In this document: in pieces, positions 54,685 to 61,870 of the stretch
How the letters are laid out: every line of letters begins with the position of its first letter
How positions within the stretch are numbered: the first letter of the stretch is position 1
DNA from: Methylomonas sp. MK1
Lineage (GTDB): Bacteria; Pseudomonadota; Gammaproteobacteria; Methylococcales; Methylomonadaceae
DNA: 64,000 bases
Assembly (NCBI RefSeq): GCF_000365425.1
Contig: NZ_AQOV01000002.1
Coordinates: forward strand, 62,001-126,000
Reading direction: 5' to 3'
Notes under the pieces: generated by a model
Databases searched by the model: none
The model's input: only the letters and a program-made list of their open reading frames with translations
What the model was told of the DNA's origin: nothing
Program-made: the position numbers and the translations under genes

Positions 54685-54806
54685 AGGATAAATCGCTGGC
54701 CGATCTGGACAACCTGCCGGAGCCGGATGATATAGCCGCCGAGATTATCGAAAACGTGGAGGCGGGGCTGGCTTGTTTTAGAGAGATTGCTGGGGTTTTG
54801 GGTTAA
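54675..54806 (+). pseudogene. hsdM: Out-of-frame remnant of the hsdM C-terminus
   Basis: Read from TTC at 54675, the sequence gives FWLKDKSLADLDNLPEPDD followed by IAAEIIENVEAGLACFREI and a TAA at 54804-54806. This is the normal C-terminal end of HsdM proteins. It overlaps the end of the preceding open frame, so a small deletion around 54672-54675 has joined the two parts out of frame. Confidence 0.75.
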
Positions 54807-54843
54807 ATGCAAATGGGACCAAGGCTTTAGGCGAAATCACTCC

Positions 54844-55524
54844 ATGAAACCGCAAATCAGCATCATCATACCGGTGATAAACGAGGCGGCGCAGCTTGCC
54901 GACAAGTGGCAAGCCCTGCAGGCGTTGCGAGTGCGCTGTGAATTGCTGTTGGTCGATGGCGGCAGTGTTGATGCAAGTCGATCTATTGCAGAGCCTTTGG
55001 TCGATCAGGTTTTGCAAAGCCCGCGCGGCAGGGCCAGGCAAATGAATTTGGGTGCGCGACATGCGCAAGCGGAGGTGTTGTTGTTTCTGCACGCCGACAC
55101 CAACCTGCCGGAACGGGCTGTAGAGCTGATTATGTCGGCGGTGGAGCAGGGTGCTGCTTGGGGCCGTTTTGATGTGCAATTCGACAGCCCGCAAGCCATT
55201 TTTAAGTTAATCGCCTGCCTGATGAACGCGCGCTCCCGGTTGACCGGTATCGCTACCGGCGATCAAGCCATCTTCATCACCCGCCAGGCTTTTCAGGCCG
55301 TGGGCGGTTTTCCGGAGATTGCCTTGATGGAAGATATTGCCATCAGCGCAGCACTAAAAAAAATCGGCAAACCTTGCTGCCTAAGCGCAAAGGTGATTAC
55401 TTCCTCGCGGCGTTGGCAACATCACGGTATCCTCAGAACGATTTTATTGATGTGGTGCTTGCGGCTGCGGTATTTTTTCGGTGCCCATCCGGATCAGTTG
55501 GCGGCGCGATATTATCGGAGGTAG
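54844..55524 (+). CDS. TIGR04283 family glycosyltransferase
   Basis: The 226-residue GT-A protein has ISIIIPVINEAAQLADKWQA, ELLLVDGGSVDASRSIAE, GRARQMNLGARHAQAEVLLF, FLHADTNLP (HADT replaces DxD) and ATGDQAIFITRQAFQAVGGF. These are typical of TIGR04283, rSAM/selenodomain-associated or arsenosugar-type transferases. Its substrate here is unknown. An in-frame extension to 54787 overlaps the hsdM remnant; ATG 54844 is the usual start. The next gene begins two bases after its stop, so the pair may share a lipid or glycan pathway. Confidence 0.9.
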   Translation: MKPQISIIIPVINEAAQLADKWQALQALRVRCELLLVDGGSVDASRSIAEPLVDQVLQSPRGRARQMNLGARHAQAEVLLFLHADTNLPERAVELIMSAVEQGAAWGRFDVQFDSPQAIFKLIACLMNARSRLTGIATGDQAIFITRQAFQAVGGFPEIALMEDIAISAALKKIGKPCCLSAKVITSSRRWQHHGILRTILLMWCLRLRYFFGAHPDQLAARYYRR

Positions 55525-55526
55525 TG

Positions 55527-56318
55527 ATGGAAGCAATGGTGCGCTTGGGCGTGTTTCTGGGGATTTTTTTGGTCATGGCGGCTTGGGAGTGGTCTCGGCC
55601 CAAGCGCCAATTAAGTTTGGAACGGCGCCGACGCTGGCCGGTCAATCTGGGCTTGGCGATTTTGAATGTTGGGGTGATGCGGCTGAGTATCGGCGCCGCG
55701 GCTTGGCTGGCGGCCAATTGGGCTGCCGAACAACAAATCGGCTTATTCAATCTGCTGCTGGTGCCGCGTTGGTTGTCGATAGCGCTGAGTCTGATGCTGC
55801 TGGATCTGGCAATTTACGCCCAACATATCGCCGCTCATCGTTGGCGCTGGTTCTGGCGCTTGCATCAAGTGCATCACAGCGATATGGATTTCGACACCAC
55901 GACAGCGGTGCGCTTTCATCCCTTGGAGATCATGCTGTCGATGCTTTATAAGGTCGCGCTGGTGGTGTTACTTGGAGCAGATCCGTTCGCGGTGATCGCT
56001 TTTGAAGTGATATTGAACGGTTGCGCGTTATTTAATCACGGTAATGTGGGCCTGCCGCCCTTGGTCGAGCGCGGGTTGCGCTATTTGATAGTGACTCCCG
56101 ACATGCACCGTATTCATCACTCTGCCTTTCAAGCTGAGACCGACAGCAATTACGGCATCTCGCTGTCGTGTTGGGATAGATTGTTCAAAACCTATTGTCC
56201 ACAAGCGCGCGAAGCACAAACTGCAATGATGATAGGTTTGTCCGAGTTTCGCGATAGTGCCCAGTTGGGCTTTGTCGGCCTGTTGGCGCTGCCGTTTCGG
56301 CGTCTAAATAATAGATAA
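55527..56318 (+). CDS. Fatty acid hydroxylase / sterol desaturase superfamily membrane protein
   Basis: The 263-residue protein has several membrane helices and the full set of His boxes: HIAAH, HQVHH and HRIHH, binding a di-iron centre. The ATG follows GGAGGTAGTG. The superfamily includes C-4 or C-5 sterol oxidases and fatty-acid or carotenoid hydroxylases. Because Methylococcaceae can make sterols, a sterol or hopanoid link is possible but unproven. It is coupled by close spacing to the upstream glycosyltransferase. Confidence 0.92.
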   Translation: MEAMVRLGVFLGIFLVMAAWEWSRPKRQLSLERRRRWPVNLGLAILNVGVMRLSIGAAAWLAANWAAEQQIGLFNLLLVPRWLSIALSLMLLDLAIYAQHIAAHRWRWFWRLHQVHHSDMDFDTTTAVRFHPLEIMLSMLYKVALVVLLGADPFAVIAFEVILNGCALFNHGNVGLPPLVERGLRYLIVTPDMHRIHHSAFQAETDSNYGISLSCWDRLFKTYCPQAREAQTAMMIGLSEFRDSAQLGFVGLLALPFRRLNNR

Positions 56319-56535
56319 GCCCTGTCTGCCTGCTGCCTTGATTGTGCCGCGCAAGCTTTTGAATGTCTATCGGGCTGATCTTAAAATTTTGATTGGGCTT
56401 AAATCTGAATCGGCTTGGGGGTTGGCTTATTTGGTTGTTTCCTTTTAGGGATTAATCAATGTATTTTTAGTGTCATTGTTAATTAATGTAGTCGGGCATA
56501 TAGTCTAAATGCGTTTATTACTTCGGGAAGCGACC

Positions 56536-56685
56536 ATGAACCGCTTACACAAAGACATTTTGACCGGGCTGGTGTTTGTTACTGGCGTTATCGAATTTAT
56601 TTCGGGCGATTTTATTATTTCCTCAGCATTGCTCGCAGCGACCACGTTTGCCAGCACTATGGGTTCGAATCGCAAAAAACCGTAG
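56536..56685 (+). CDS. Small membrane protein, 49 residues, hypothetical
   Basis: The ATG is preceded by GGGAAG and the frame encodes a short basic start (MNRLHKD), two hydrophobic stretches (ILTGLVFVTGVIEFIS and FIISSALLAATTFAS) and a basic end (SNRKKP). It is probably a small inner-membrane protein. No family is recognised. Its reality rests on the ribosome binding site and hydrophobic pattern only. It stands alone between the desaturase-type and DUF5710 genes. Confidence 0.5.
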   Translation: MNRLHKDILTGLVFVTGVIEFISGDFIISSALLAATTFASTMGSNRKKP

Positions 56686-56842
56686 GACTTGATTGTTCAG
56701 CGGCTTGGCCGATCAGGCTATTGTTTCGTCAAATTCATTTGGTGCCAGGTTTTCAAAAGGTAAGATTGGATTATCCGCGTCGTTTGCATAAGCAATGATT
56801 TACAATATTGCGATGCAATTAATTTTGAACCGACTGCGGTAA

Positions 56843-57118
56843 ATGGCTGACGCGAAAACTTACCTGAATGTACCCTACGCCGAAAAGGACGCGGCGAAGG
56901 CGCTTGGCGCCAGATGGGATGCCGCTGTCAAGAAATGGTATGTCCCCGCCAATAAAGACATGGCGCTGTTTGCCAAATGGCAAACCGAGCCTGGTCTTGC
57001 TCAATTGCCCAGCGACGAATCGAGAAAACCAAAAGCCGATAGCGTAGTCGGCGGCACTACCCGCTCCAGCGATAAAAACTTCGTAGCCTATGACGGAGAC
57101 GAGCCGCCATGGGACTGA
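56843..57118 (+). CDS. DUF5710 domain protein
   Basis: The 91-residue protein starts with the DUF5710 pattern TYLNVPYAEKDAAKALGARW, then DAAVKKWYVPANKDMALFAK, and ends with a polar, likely disordered tail (GGTTRSSDKNFVAYDGDEPP). The domain is found alone or in DNA-primase and traC-like proteins and may bind nucleic acid or act as a small adaptor; the function is unknown. A YgjP-type metallopeptidase gene follows 25 bases later on the same strand. Confidence 0.85.
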   Translation: MADAKTYLNVPYAEKDAAKALGARWDAAVKKWYVPANKDMALFAKWQTEPGLAQLPSDESRKPKADSVVGGTTRSSDKNFVAYDGDEPPWD

Positions 57119-57143
57119 ACCAACCGGTGCGTGGTTTTAGCTT

Positions 57144-57647
57144 ATGCGCCCGTTAAAATACCTGGCCGGCTATGCGCCTGCCATCACCGCGCAAGTCCAT
57201 ACGCTGATCGACAGCGACAAACTGCCCGCGCTACTGCTAAAAAAATACCCCCGACCGCATGATATAAAGACCGACAAGGCGCTTTATGCCTACACGATGG
57301 CTCTTAAAAATCAATTTCTGCGGCAATCCGCTCCGCTCAGCAAAGTCGTTTACGACGACAAAATCGATGTATTACATCAGGCCTTGGGTTTGCACTCGGT
57401 GGTTTCGCGGGTGCAGGGCTGCAATTTAAAATCGAAAAATGAAATTCGCATCGGCGCGATCTTTAAACTTGCGCCGCCGGAGTTTTTGAAAATGATCGTC
57501 GTCCACGAGCTTTCGCATCTACGCGAAAAGCAACATAACAAGGCGTTTTACAAATTATGCGAGTACATGGAACCGGACTATCACCAGTTGGAATTTGATA
57601 TGCGGCTTTATCTGACCTATCTGGATTTAGGCGGGACGATTTATTGA
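57144..57647 (+). CDS. YgjP-like (M48-type) metallopeptidase domain protein
   Basis: The 167-residue protein contains the zinc motif IVVHELSHLREKQHNKAFY (HELSH with a downstream His) of the YgjP-like DUF45 family, followed by EYMEPDYHQLEFDMR. There is no signal peptide. Some YgjP members have been reported as UTP pyrophosphatases, so proteolysis should not be assumed. It lies 25 bases after the DUF5710 gene. Confidence 0.88.
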   Translation: MRPLKYLAGYAPAITAQVHTLIDSDKLPALLLKKYPRPHDIKTDKALYAYTMALKNQFLRQSAPLSKVVYDDKIDVLHQALGLHSVVSRVQGCNLKSKNEIRIGAIFKLAPPEFLKMIVVHELSHLREKQHNKAFYKLCEYMEPDYHQLEFDMRLYLTYLDLGGTIY

Positions 57648-57813
57648 GTTCATTCAAACTCCATGAGCTAACGGTTCACGGCCTGTTCATCGCGACTTAA
57701 TGGCTGTGCATATCCATGACGCTGCGATATTTCTAAATTTTGCCTGGCTATAGTGTCACTATTGCGTCAGAATTTACTTACTTTTTTACAGACATTTTTA
57801 TTGGAGAAACATC

Positions 57814-58281
57814 ATGCGTGTAGCAGAATTAATGACTACCAAGGTATTTACCGTCGAACCGCACGATCTGATTGATCGCGTGTTCTTTTTGATCCATTAC
57901 GAAAAAATCCGTCATCTGCCCGTGGTTGAAAAAGGCAAATTGGTCGGTATCGTTTCCGACCGGGATTTATACAAAGCTCTGGGGCCAAAAAGTAATTCCA
58001 ATGCGGTGGAGGCCAGTAAGGACAACAGTCAATTGCATGTGGTTTCCCAAAAAGTCGTGCACATCATGCACCGCGGCGTTTACACCGTTACCCCGGAAAC
58101 TCCGGCGTCGGAAGCAGCGGCAATGATGGCGGAACACCGGGTCGGCGCTTTGCCTGTGGTGGAAAAAGACAAACTGGTAGGCATATTGTCCGCCACCGAT
58201 ATTTTAAGAGTGTTCGCCAAACTGGAACGCGCGCACGAAAAACTGGAACAACAGATCAAAGAAGGCGCCGCGCACGGCTAA
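57814..58281 (+). CDS. Protein with two CBS domains
   Basis: The 155-residue protein has paired CBS domains: MRVAELMTTKVFTVEPHDLI to VSDRDLYKALG, and IMHRGVYTVTPETPASEAAA to GILSATDILRVFAKLE. CBS pairs bind adenosine nucleotides and adjust partner proteins. No catalytic domain is attached, so it is probably a free-standing regulator. The ATG follows TTGGAG. The gene is convergent with the Rieske gene, and a hairpin lies between them. Confidence 0.92.
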   Translation: MRVAELMTTKVFTVEPHDLIDRVFFLIHYEKIRHLPVVEKGKLVGIVSDRDLYKALGPKSNSNAVEASKDNSQLHVVSQKVVHIMHRGVYTVTPETPASEAAAMMAEHRVGALPVVEKDKLVGILSATDILRVFAKLERAHEKLEQQIKEGAAHG

Positions 58282-58297
58282 AACGGTCTGAAATAAA

Positions 58298-58324
58298 TGG
58301 GGCGATGCTGGTTGTTTCGCCCCA
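58298..58324. terminator. Hairpin between the convergent CBS and Rieske genes
   Basis: TGGGGCGA (58298-58305) pairs perfectly with TCGCCCCA (58317-58324) across an 11-base loop. Its place between two convergent stops suggests a two-way terminator. There is no strong U-run on either side. Confidence 0.5.
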
Positions 58325-58334
58325 GGCCAAAGCC

Positions 58335-58700
58335 TCAACCGGTAATCGCGGCTCGTTTATCCACTAAGTAAATCCATTCGTCTTGTTCTTTAACTTTCAG
58401 CGCGGTCAGTTTTTTGCCCAGGCAAATTTCGCTTAAAGACTCGCCGCTGACTGGGTCGTAGCAAATGCTGTGCATGGAACACTGCAAATAGCGTCCCGAT
58501 TCGTCGAAAATGTTGCTGTTCTCACAATCCAATGTTCGGGGCATGTGCACGCATTGGTTTAGATAACCGTAGACCTCGCCTTGGAAGCGAATCAGGACCG
58601 CATGTTGCGGCGCGCCTCGATAGAGCAGTTCAAACGAAAATTTGCCGAGTTCGGGAAGTTGTTGCGTGGGGCAGATGGTAAATTGGTGTTTCACCGACAT
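58335..58700 (-). CDS. Rieske [2Fe-2S] domain protein
   Basis: The 121-residue protein contains the Rieske cluster ligands NQCVHMP (Cys, His) and QCSMHSICYDP (Cys, His) and the end motif CLGKKLTALKVKEQDEWIYL. The gap between the two ligand pairs is 21 residues, longer than the usual 15-17. There is no signal or membrane helix, so it is probably a soluble ferredoxin-like electron carrier. The ATG follows GGAGGATAATAATC. No oxygenase partner is adjacent. Confidence 0.88.
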   Translation of the reverse strand: MSVKHQFTICPTQQLPELGKFSFELLYRGAPQHAVLIRFQGEVYGYLNQCVHMPRTLDCENSNIFDESGRYLQCSMHSICYDPVSGESLSEICLGKKLTALKVKEQDEWIYLVDKRAAITG

Positions 58701-59200
58701 GATTATTATCCTCCGTTAGTTTCGGAAGCAAACCCCGGGCCATAAAGCTTTCGGCTTACATGACTGGTCGTCGGCGAATTAGCGTTTGTCGCTAAGGTTT
58801 AGCGAGCGTATCCGAACTAGCGGATATTAAGACGCGGAGCCTGTTTTTTGGTTTTGTTCAATTGTGCCAGGAAATAGGTGTCGTAGTGCCAGCCGATACG
58901 GGGTGGTGGCGGAGTGCGTAAAATCATAAAGCCTCGATGTTGCTGGGGTAGTGCTGAATTAATTAAGACGTTTCTTCGGGCTGCCGGAAGGCAATTACAA
59001 GAGGAGACGGTAGGAGTACGAGGGGCAAGGTTGCAGTTTTGCTGTCATTGTCGGTCGTTTGTGATCTCACTGCGGTTCGATCACGACTACGAATCTACCA
59101 GGAAACTGGCGACAATGATAGCAATAACTTACTTTGGCGTATTTCAGTTTAGTGTGGGGCCGGCAATTAGCGTTGGTATTGCACGTAAATAGCCGGAAAA
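58701..59200. other. Intergenic region of about 500 bases
   Basis: The region contains the Rieske gene promoter on its left. A 92-residue open frame at 58914-59192 on the plus strand has unusual residue use, no good ribosome binding site and no recognised family, so it is not called. No repeats or clear RNA structures were seen beyond a short AAGC/GCTT stem near 58746. Confidence 0.4.
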
Positions 59201-60280
59201 TTAGCTGTCATTCAAGCCGGCTTCATTGTTTTGTTCCTCGTGTTCGTTACGAATCAGCCAGTCCAGAACCAAGGCATAACTGGTTGCCAGCAAGGTAGGG
59301 CCGATAAATACGCCGATAAAGCCGAAAGCCAGCAGGCCGCCGAAAATGCCGAATACGATCAGCACAAACGGTAATTCCACTTCTCTGCTGATCAAAATCG
59401 GCCGCAGCCAGTTGTCGATAGTGCCGACAAACAGCAAAAACCACAGTGCGATAAAGATCGCCCAACCGGTCTCGCCTTCCGCCAGCAACCACAAGGCAAT
59501 CGGCAGCCAGATCACCGTGCCGGCTGCGGGAATGATCATTAAGAAGAACGCGATTACGCCCAGCACAAAGGCGTAAGGCACGCCGGCGATGACAAAGCCC
59601 AGGATAGAGGCTAGCGCTTGCACCAGCGCGGTACCGAGTATGCCGTATACCACCGCGCGCAGACTGGAACGCACGATGTGCAGGATGCGTTGGGTGCGTT
59701 CGCCGGCCAGGCGTTCGACGCCAATCACGACGTGTTGGGCTACGTGTTCGCCGTCGCGATAGAAAAAAAACAGTACCAAAATAGCCAGGCCCATATGCAT
59801 CAGTTCGCCGGCTAAGCCAATCCCCTGTTGCAGCAACCAGCTACTGGCGCCCAAGGCGTATTGCCGGGCCAGATTGACGAGACGGCTGGAGTCTTCGCCG
59901 ACACTTTGCCAGGCAGCGACAGCGTTGTCGCCGACTACCGGCAACGATTGCAGCCAAGCCGGAGGCTCCGGCCACACGTGCCGGCTCTGGTTAAGCCATT
60001 GCAGCAAGTGGTTAATATCTTCGGTAAATGTCAGCGTGGCGGCGACGAACGGCGTTAGCAGTAATATGCCTATCGGCAGGACCATGGCGGTGGCGGCCCA
60101 GTTGGCTGTTAGCTTCCAGTCGCGCAAACGCGCATACAGCGGCCAGGTGACAAAACATAGAATGGCTGCCCACAACAAATCGAAAATAAACGGCCTTAAT
60201 ACTTGGTAGCAGGCAAATAGCAGCAGGCACAAGGCGGCCAGACTGGCGATTTTTTCGTAACGGGAAATCTGGATAGGCAT
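59201..60280 (-). CDS. AI-2E family transporter-type membrane protein (PerM/YdiK-like)
   Basis: The 359-residue protein has about seven to eight membrane helices (LAALCLLLFACYQVLRPFIF, AATAMVLPIGILLLTPFVAA, and a C-terminal FGIFGGLLAFGFIGVFIGPT). The PerM/AI-2E family is thought to move small molecules, sodium or autoinducer-2; the substrate cannot be told here. ATG 60280 is used; a TTG 36 bases upstream is also possible and neither has a strong ribosome binding site. It is divergent from moaB. Confidence 0.88.
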   Translation of the reverse strand: MPIQISRYEKIASLAALCLLLFACYQVLRPFIFDLLWAAILCFVTWPLYARLRDWKLTANWAATAMVLPIGILLLTPFVAATLTFTEDINHLLQWLNQSRHVWPEPPAWLQSLPVVGDNAVAAWQSVGEDSSRLVNLARQYALGASSWLLQQGIGLAGELMHMGLAILVLFFFYRDGEHVAQHVVIGVERLAGERTQRILHIVRSSLRAVVYGILGTALVQALASILGFVIAGVPYAFVLGVIAFFLMIIPAAGTVIWLPIALWLLAEGETGWAIFIALWFLLFVGTIDNWLRPILISREVELPFVLIVFGIFGGLLAFGFIGVFIGPTLLATSYALVLDWLIRNEHEEQNNEAGLNDS

Positions 60281-60434
60281 GGTCGAGTAGGCGGCGGCTA
60301 ACTGAATTGCAATCAATATCCGGAGTTTACGGCATTATCGGTTAAGCCGGTATGACAGCCGGCGAATTAAACAATGCTTGCTTGTCCGGCGGCGCTTTAC
60401 ATAGAATGCGGTAGCCTTTATCTGGAGCCCTGCT

Positions 60435-60956
60435 GTGAGCGAAGTCCGAGAGTTTATTCCTATCAATATCGCCGTGTTGACGGTATCCGATACGCGGACT
60501 GAATTAGACGACGTATCCGGGCAAACCTTGGTCACCGGTTTGACCGCGGCCGGGCATAACTTGATCGATAAAAAAATCGTTCCCGACGATATTTACCAAA
60601 TCCGCGCCGCCGTCAGTCATTGGATCGCCGATCCGGCAGTCAATGCGGTTATTACGACAGGCGGCACTGGCGTGACGGGCCGCGACGGCACACCGGAAGC
60701 GATTCTGCCTTTGTTGGATAAAGTACTGGATGGCTTTGGCGAAGTGTTTCGGATGATTTCCTACCAGGACATCAAAAGTTCGACGATGCAATCGCGGGCT
60801 ATTGCCGGTGTGGCCAACGCCACTTACATATTCTGCGTGCCCGGTTCGTCCGGCGCCTGCCGTACTGCCTGGGATTCCTTAATCAAGGAACAATTGGATT
60901 ACCGCACCCGGCCGTGTAATCTGGTGCAACTGATGCCGCGCCTGTTGGAGAAATAA
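60435..60956 (+). CDS. moaB: Molybdenum cofactor biosynthesis protein B
   Basis: The 173-residue MogA/MoaB-fold protein has [20 protein letters not shown], the substrate loop [18 protein letters not shown] and [19 protein letters not shown]. It adenylates molybdopterin or serves a related step. Its size and start favour MoaB over MogA. It begins with GTG. The next gene overlaps its last base (TAATG). Other moa or moe genes are not in the window. Confidence 0.93.
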   Translation: MSEVREFIPINIAVLTVSDTRTELDDVSGQTLVTGLTAAGHNLIDKKIVPDDIYQIRAAVSHWIADPAVNAVITTGGTGVTGRDGTPEAILPLLDKVLDGFGEVFRMISYQDIKSSTMQSRAIAGVANATYIFCVPGSSGACRTAWDSLIKEQLDYRTRPCNLVQLMPRLLEK

Positions 60957-61327
60957 TGCGTCCACCTTTTTTGTTTCTGGCCGCCGTCGGCGGTTTTATC
61001 GGCGTGGCAATGGGTGCATTCGGTGCGCATGGCTTGAAGCATTTATTATCCGAGCATCTGCTGGAAGTTTATAAAACCGCGGTAAGCTACCAGATGTGGC
61101 ATGTATTGGCCTTGGCCTTGATTGCGGTGTTACCGGAACATAAATTATTGCGAATGGCCGGCTGGTGTTTGGTGGCAGGCGTCGTGCTGTTTTCCGGCAG
61201 TCTATACTTACTGGCGATATTGAATATCGGTTGGCTGGGCATGATTACGCCGTTTGGCGGCCTGGCCTTTTTAGCGGCATGGGCCCTATTGGCTTATGTG
61301 GCTTGGCAGAAAAACCAGGAGTTGTAG
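60956..61327 (+). CDS. DUF423 membrane protein (YgdD type)
   Basis: The 123-residue protein has about four membrane helices and the family motif FGAHGLKH near the start, with YQMWHVLALALIAV and GSLYLLAI further on. The function is unknown, though it is widespread in bacteria. It overlaps the moaB stop by one base (TAATG), and the PsiE-type gene starts at the base after its stop, making a tight three-gene run that reaches pepN. Confidence 0.9.
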   Translation: MRPPFLFLAAVGGFIGVAMGAFGAHGLKHLLSEHLLEVYKTAVSYQMWHVLALALIAVLPEHKLLRMAGWCLVAGVVLFSGSLYLLAILNIGWLGMITPFGGLAFLAAWALLAYVAWQKNQEL

Positions 61328-61870
61328 ATGGACACGAAACCGCCCGCTCGACCTTCCATGCCGCCACCGGCATCCACTCGGCCCGGGGCTAGTCGCCGGG
61401 ATGATACCCACGAAGTAAAAGTGCCGCCGGTTCCGGAAGATGCCATGCTCAAAGTCCTGCACGCGGTGATTCACTTTGCGGTCAGAATATTGGCGGTACT
61501 GATGGTGCTGGTGATTTTGTGGGGCGTGGCTGACGTGGGCTACGTGATGTATCAGCGAGTGGTCGCGGCACCGTTTTTGATGCTGACGGTCTCCGACATA
61601 CTGGTGATCTTTGGTTCGTTCATGGCAGTGTTGATCGCGATCGAGATATTTATCAACATCACGCTGTACATTAAACACGACACACTACCGATCAAAATGG
61701 TCATAGCCACTGCCTTGATGGCCGTGGCCCGAAAAGTCATCATGCTGGATTTCAAGGATTTGGATCCGGCTTATATTACGGCCATTGCTGCGGTCATCGT
61801 GGCATTGGGCCTTACTTACTGGCTGATTTCCTATAAACCGCCACAACCTGTCAAACAAGACGAGCGATAA
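61328..61870 (+). CDS. psiE: PsiE-family membrane protein
   Basis: The 180-residue protein has a Pro-rich cytosolic N-terminus (about 1-40, KPPARPSMPPPASTRPGASR) and about four membrane helices. The PsiE-type motifs are FGSFMAVLIAIEIFINITLY and MVIATALMAVARKVIMLDF. PsiE was found as a phosphate-starvation-inducible protein in E. coli; the biochemical role is unknown. No Pho box was recognised, and the gene is closely packed between the DUF423 gene and pepN, so phosphate control is doubtful here. Confidence 0.86.
   Translation: MDTKPPARPSMPPPASTRPGASRRDDTHEVKVPPVPEDAMLKVLHAVIHFAVRILAVLMVLVILWGVADVGYVMYQRVVAAPFLMLTVSDILVIFGSFMAVLIAIEIFINITLYIKHDTLPIKMVIATALMAVARKVIMLDFKDLDPAYITAIAAVIVALGLTYWLISYKPPQPVKQDER

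Noticed and set aside
47808..54806. Phage or transposon origin of the restriction locus
   Set aside because: No integrase, transposase, tRNA target or flanking direct repeats were seen; the locus could still be horizontally acquired but no boundary is visible.
56661..56672. GGGTTCGAATCG resembling a tRNA T-arm
   Set aside because: No matching acceptor, D or anticodon arms around it; it lies in a small open frame.
58914..59192. 92-residue open frame on the plus strand
   Set aside because: No good ribosome binding site, odd residue composition (many Arg, Cys), no recognised family.
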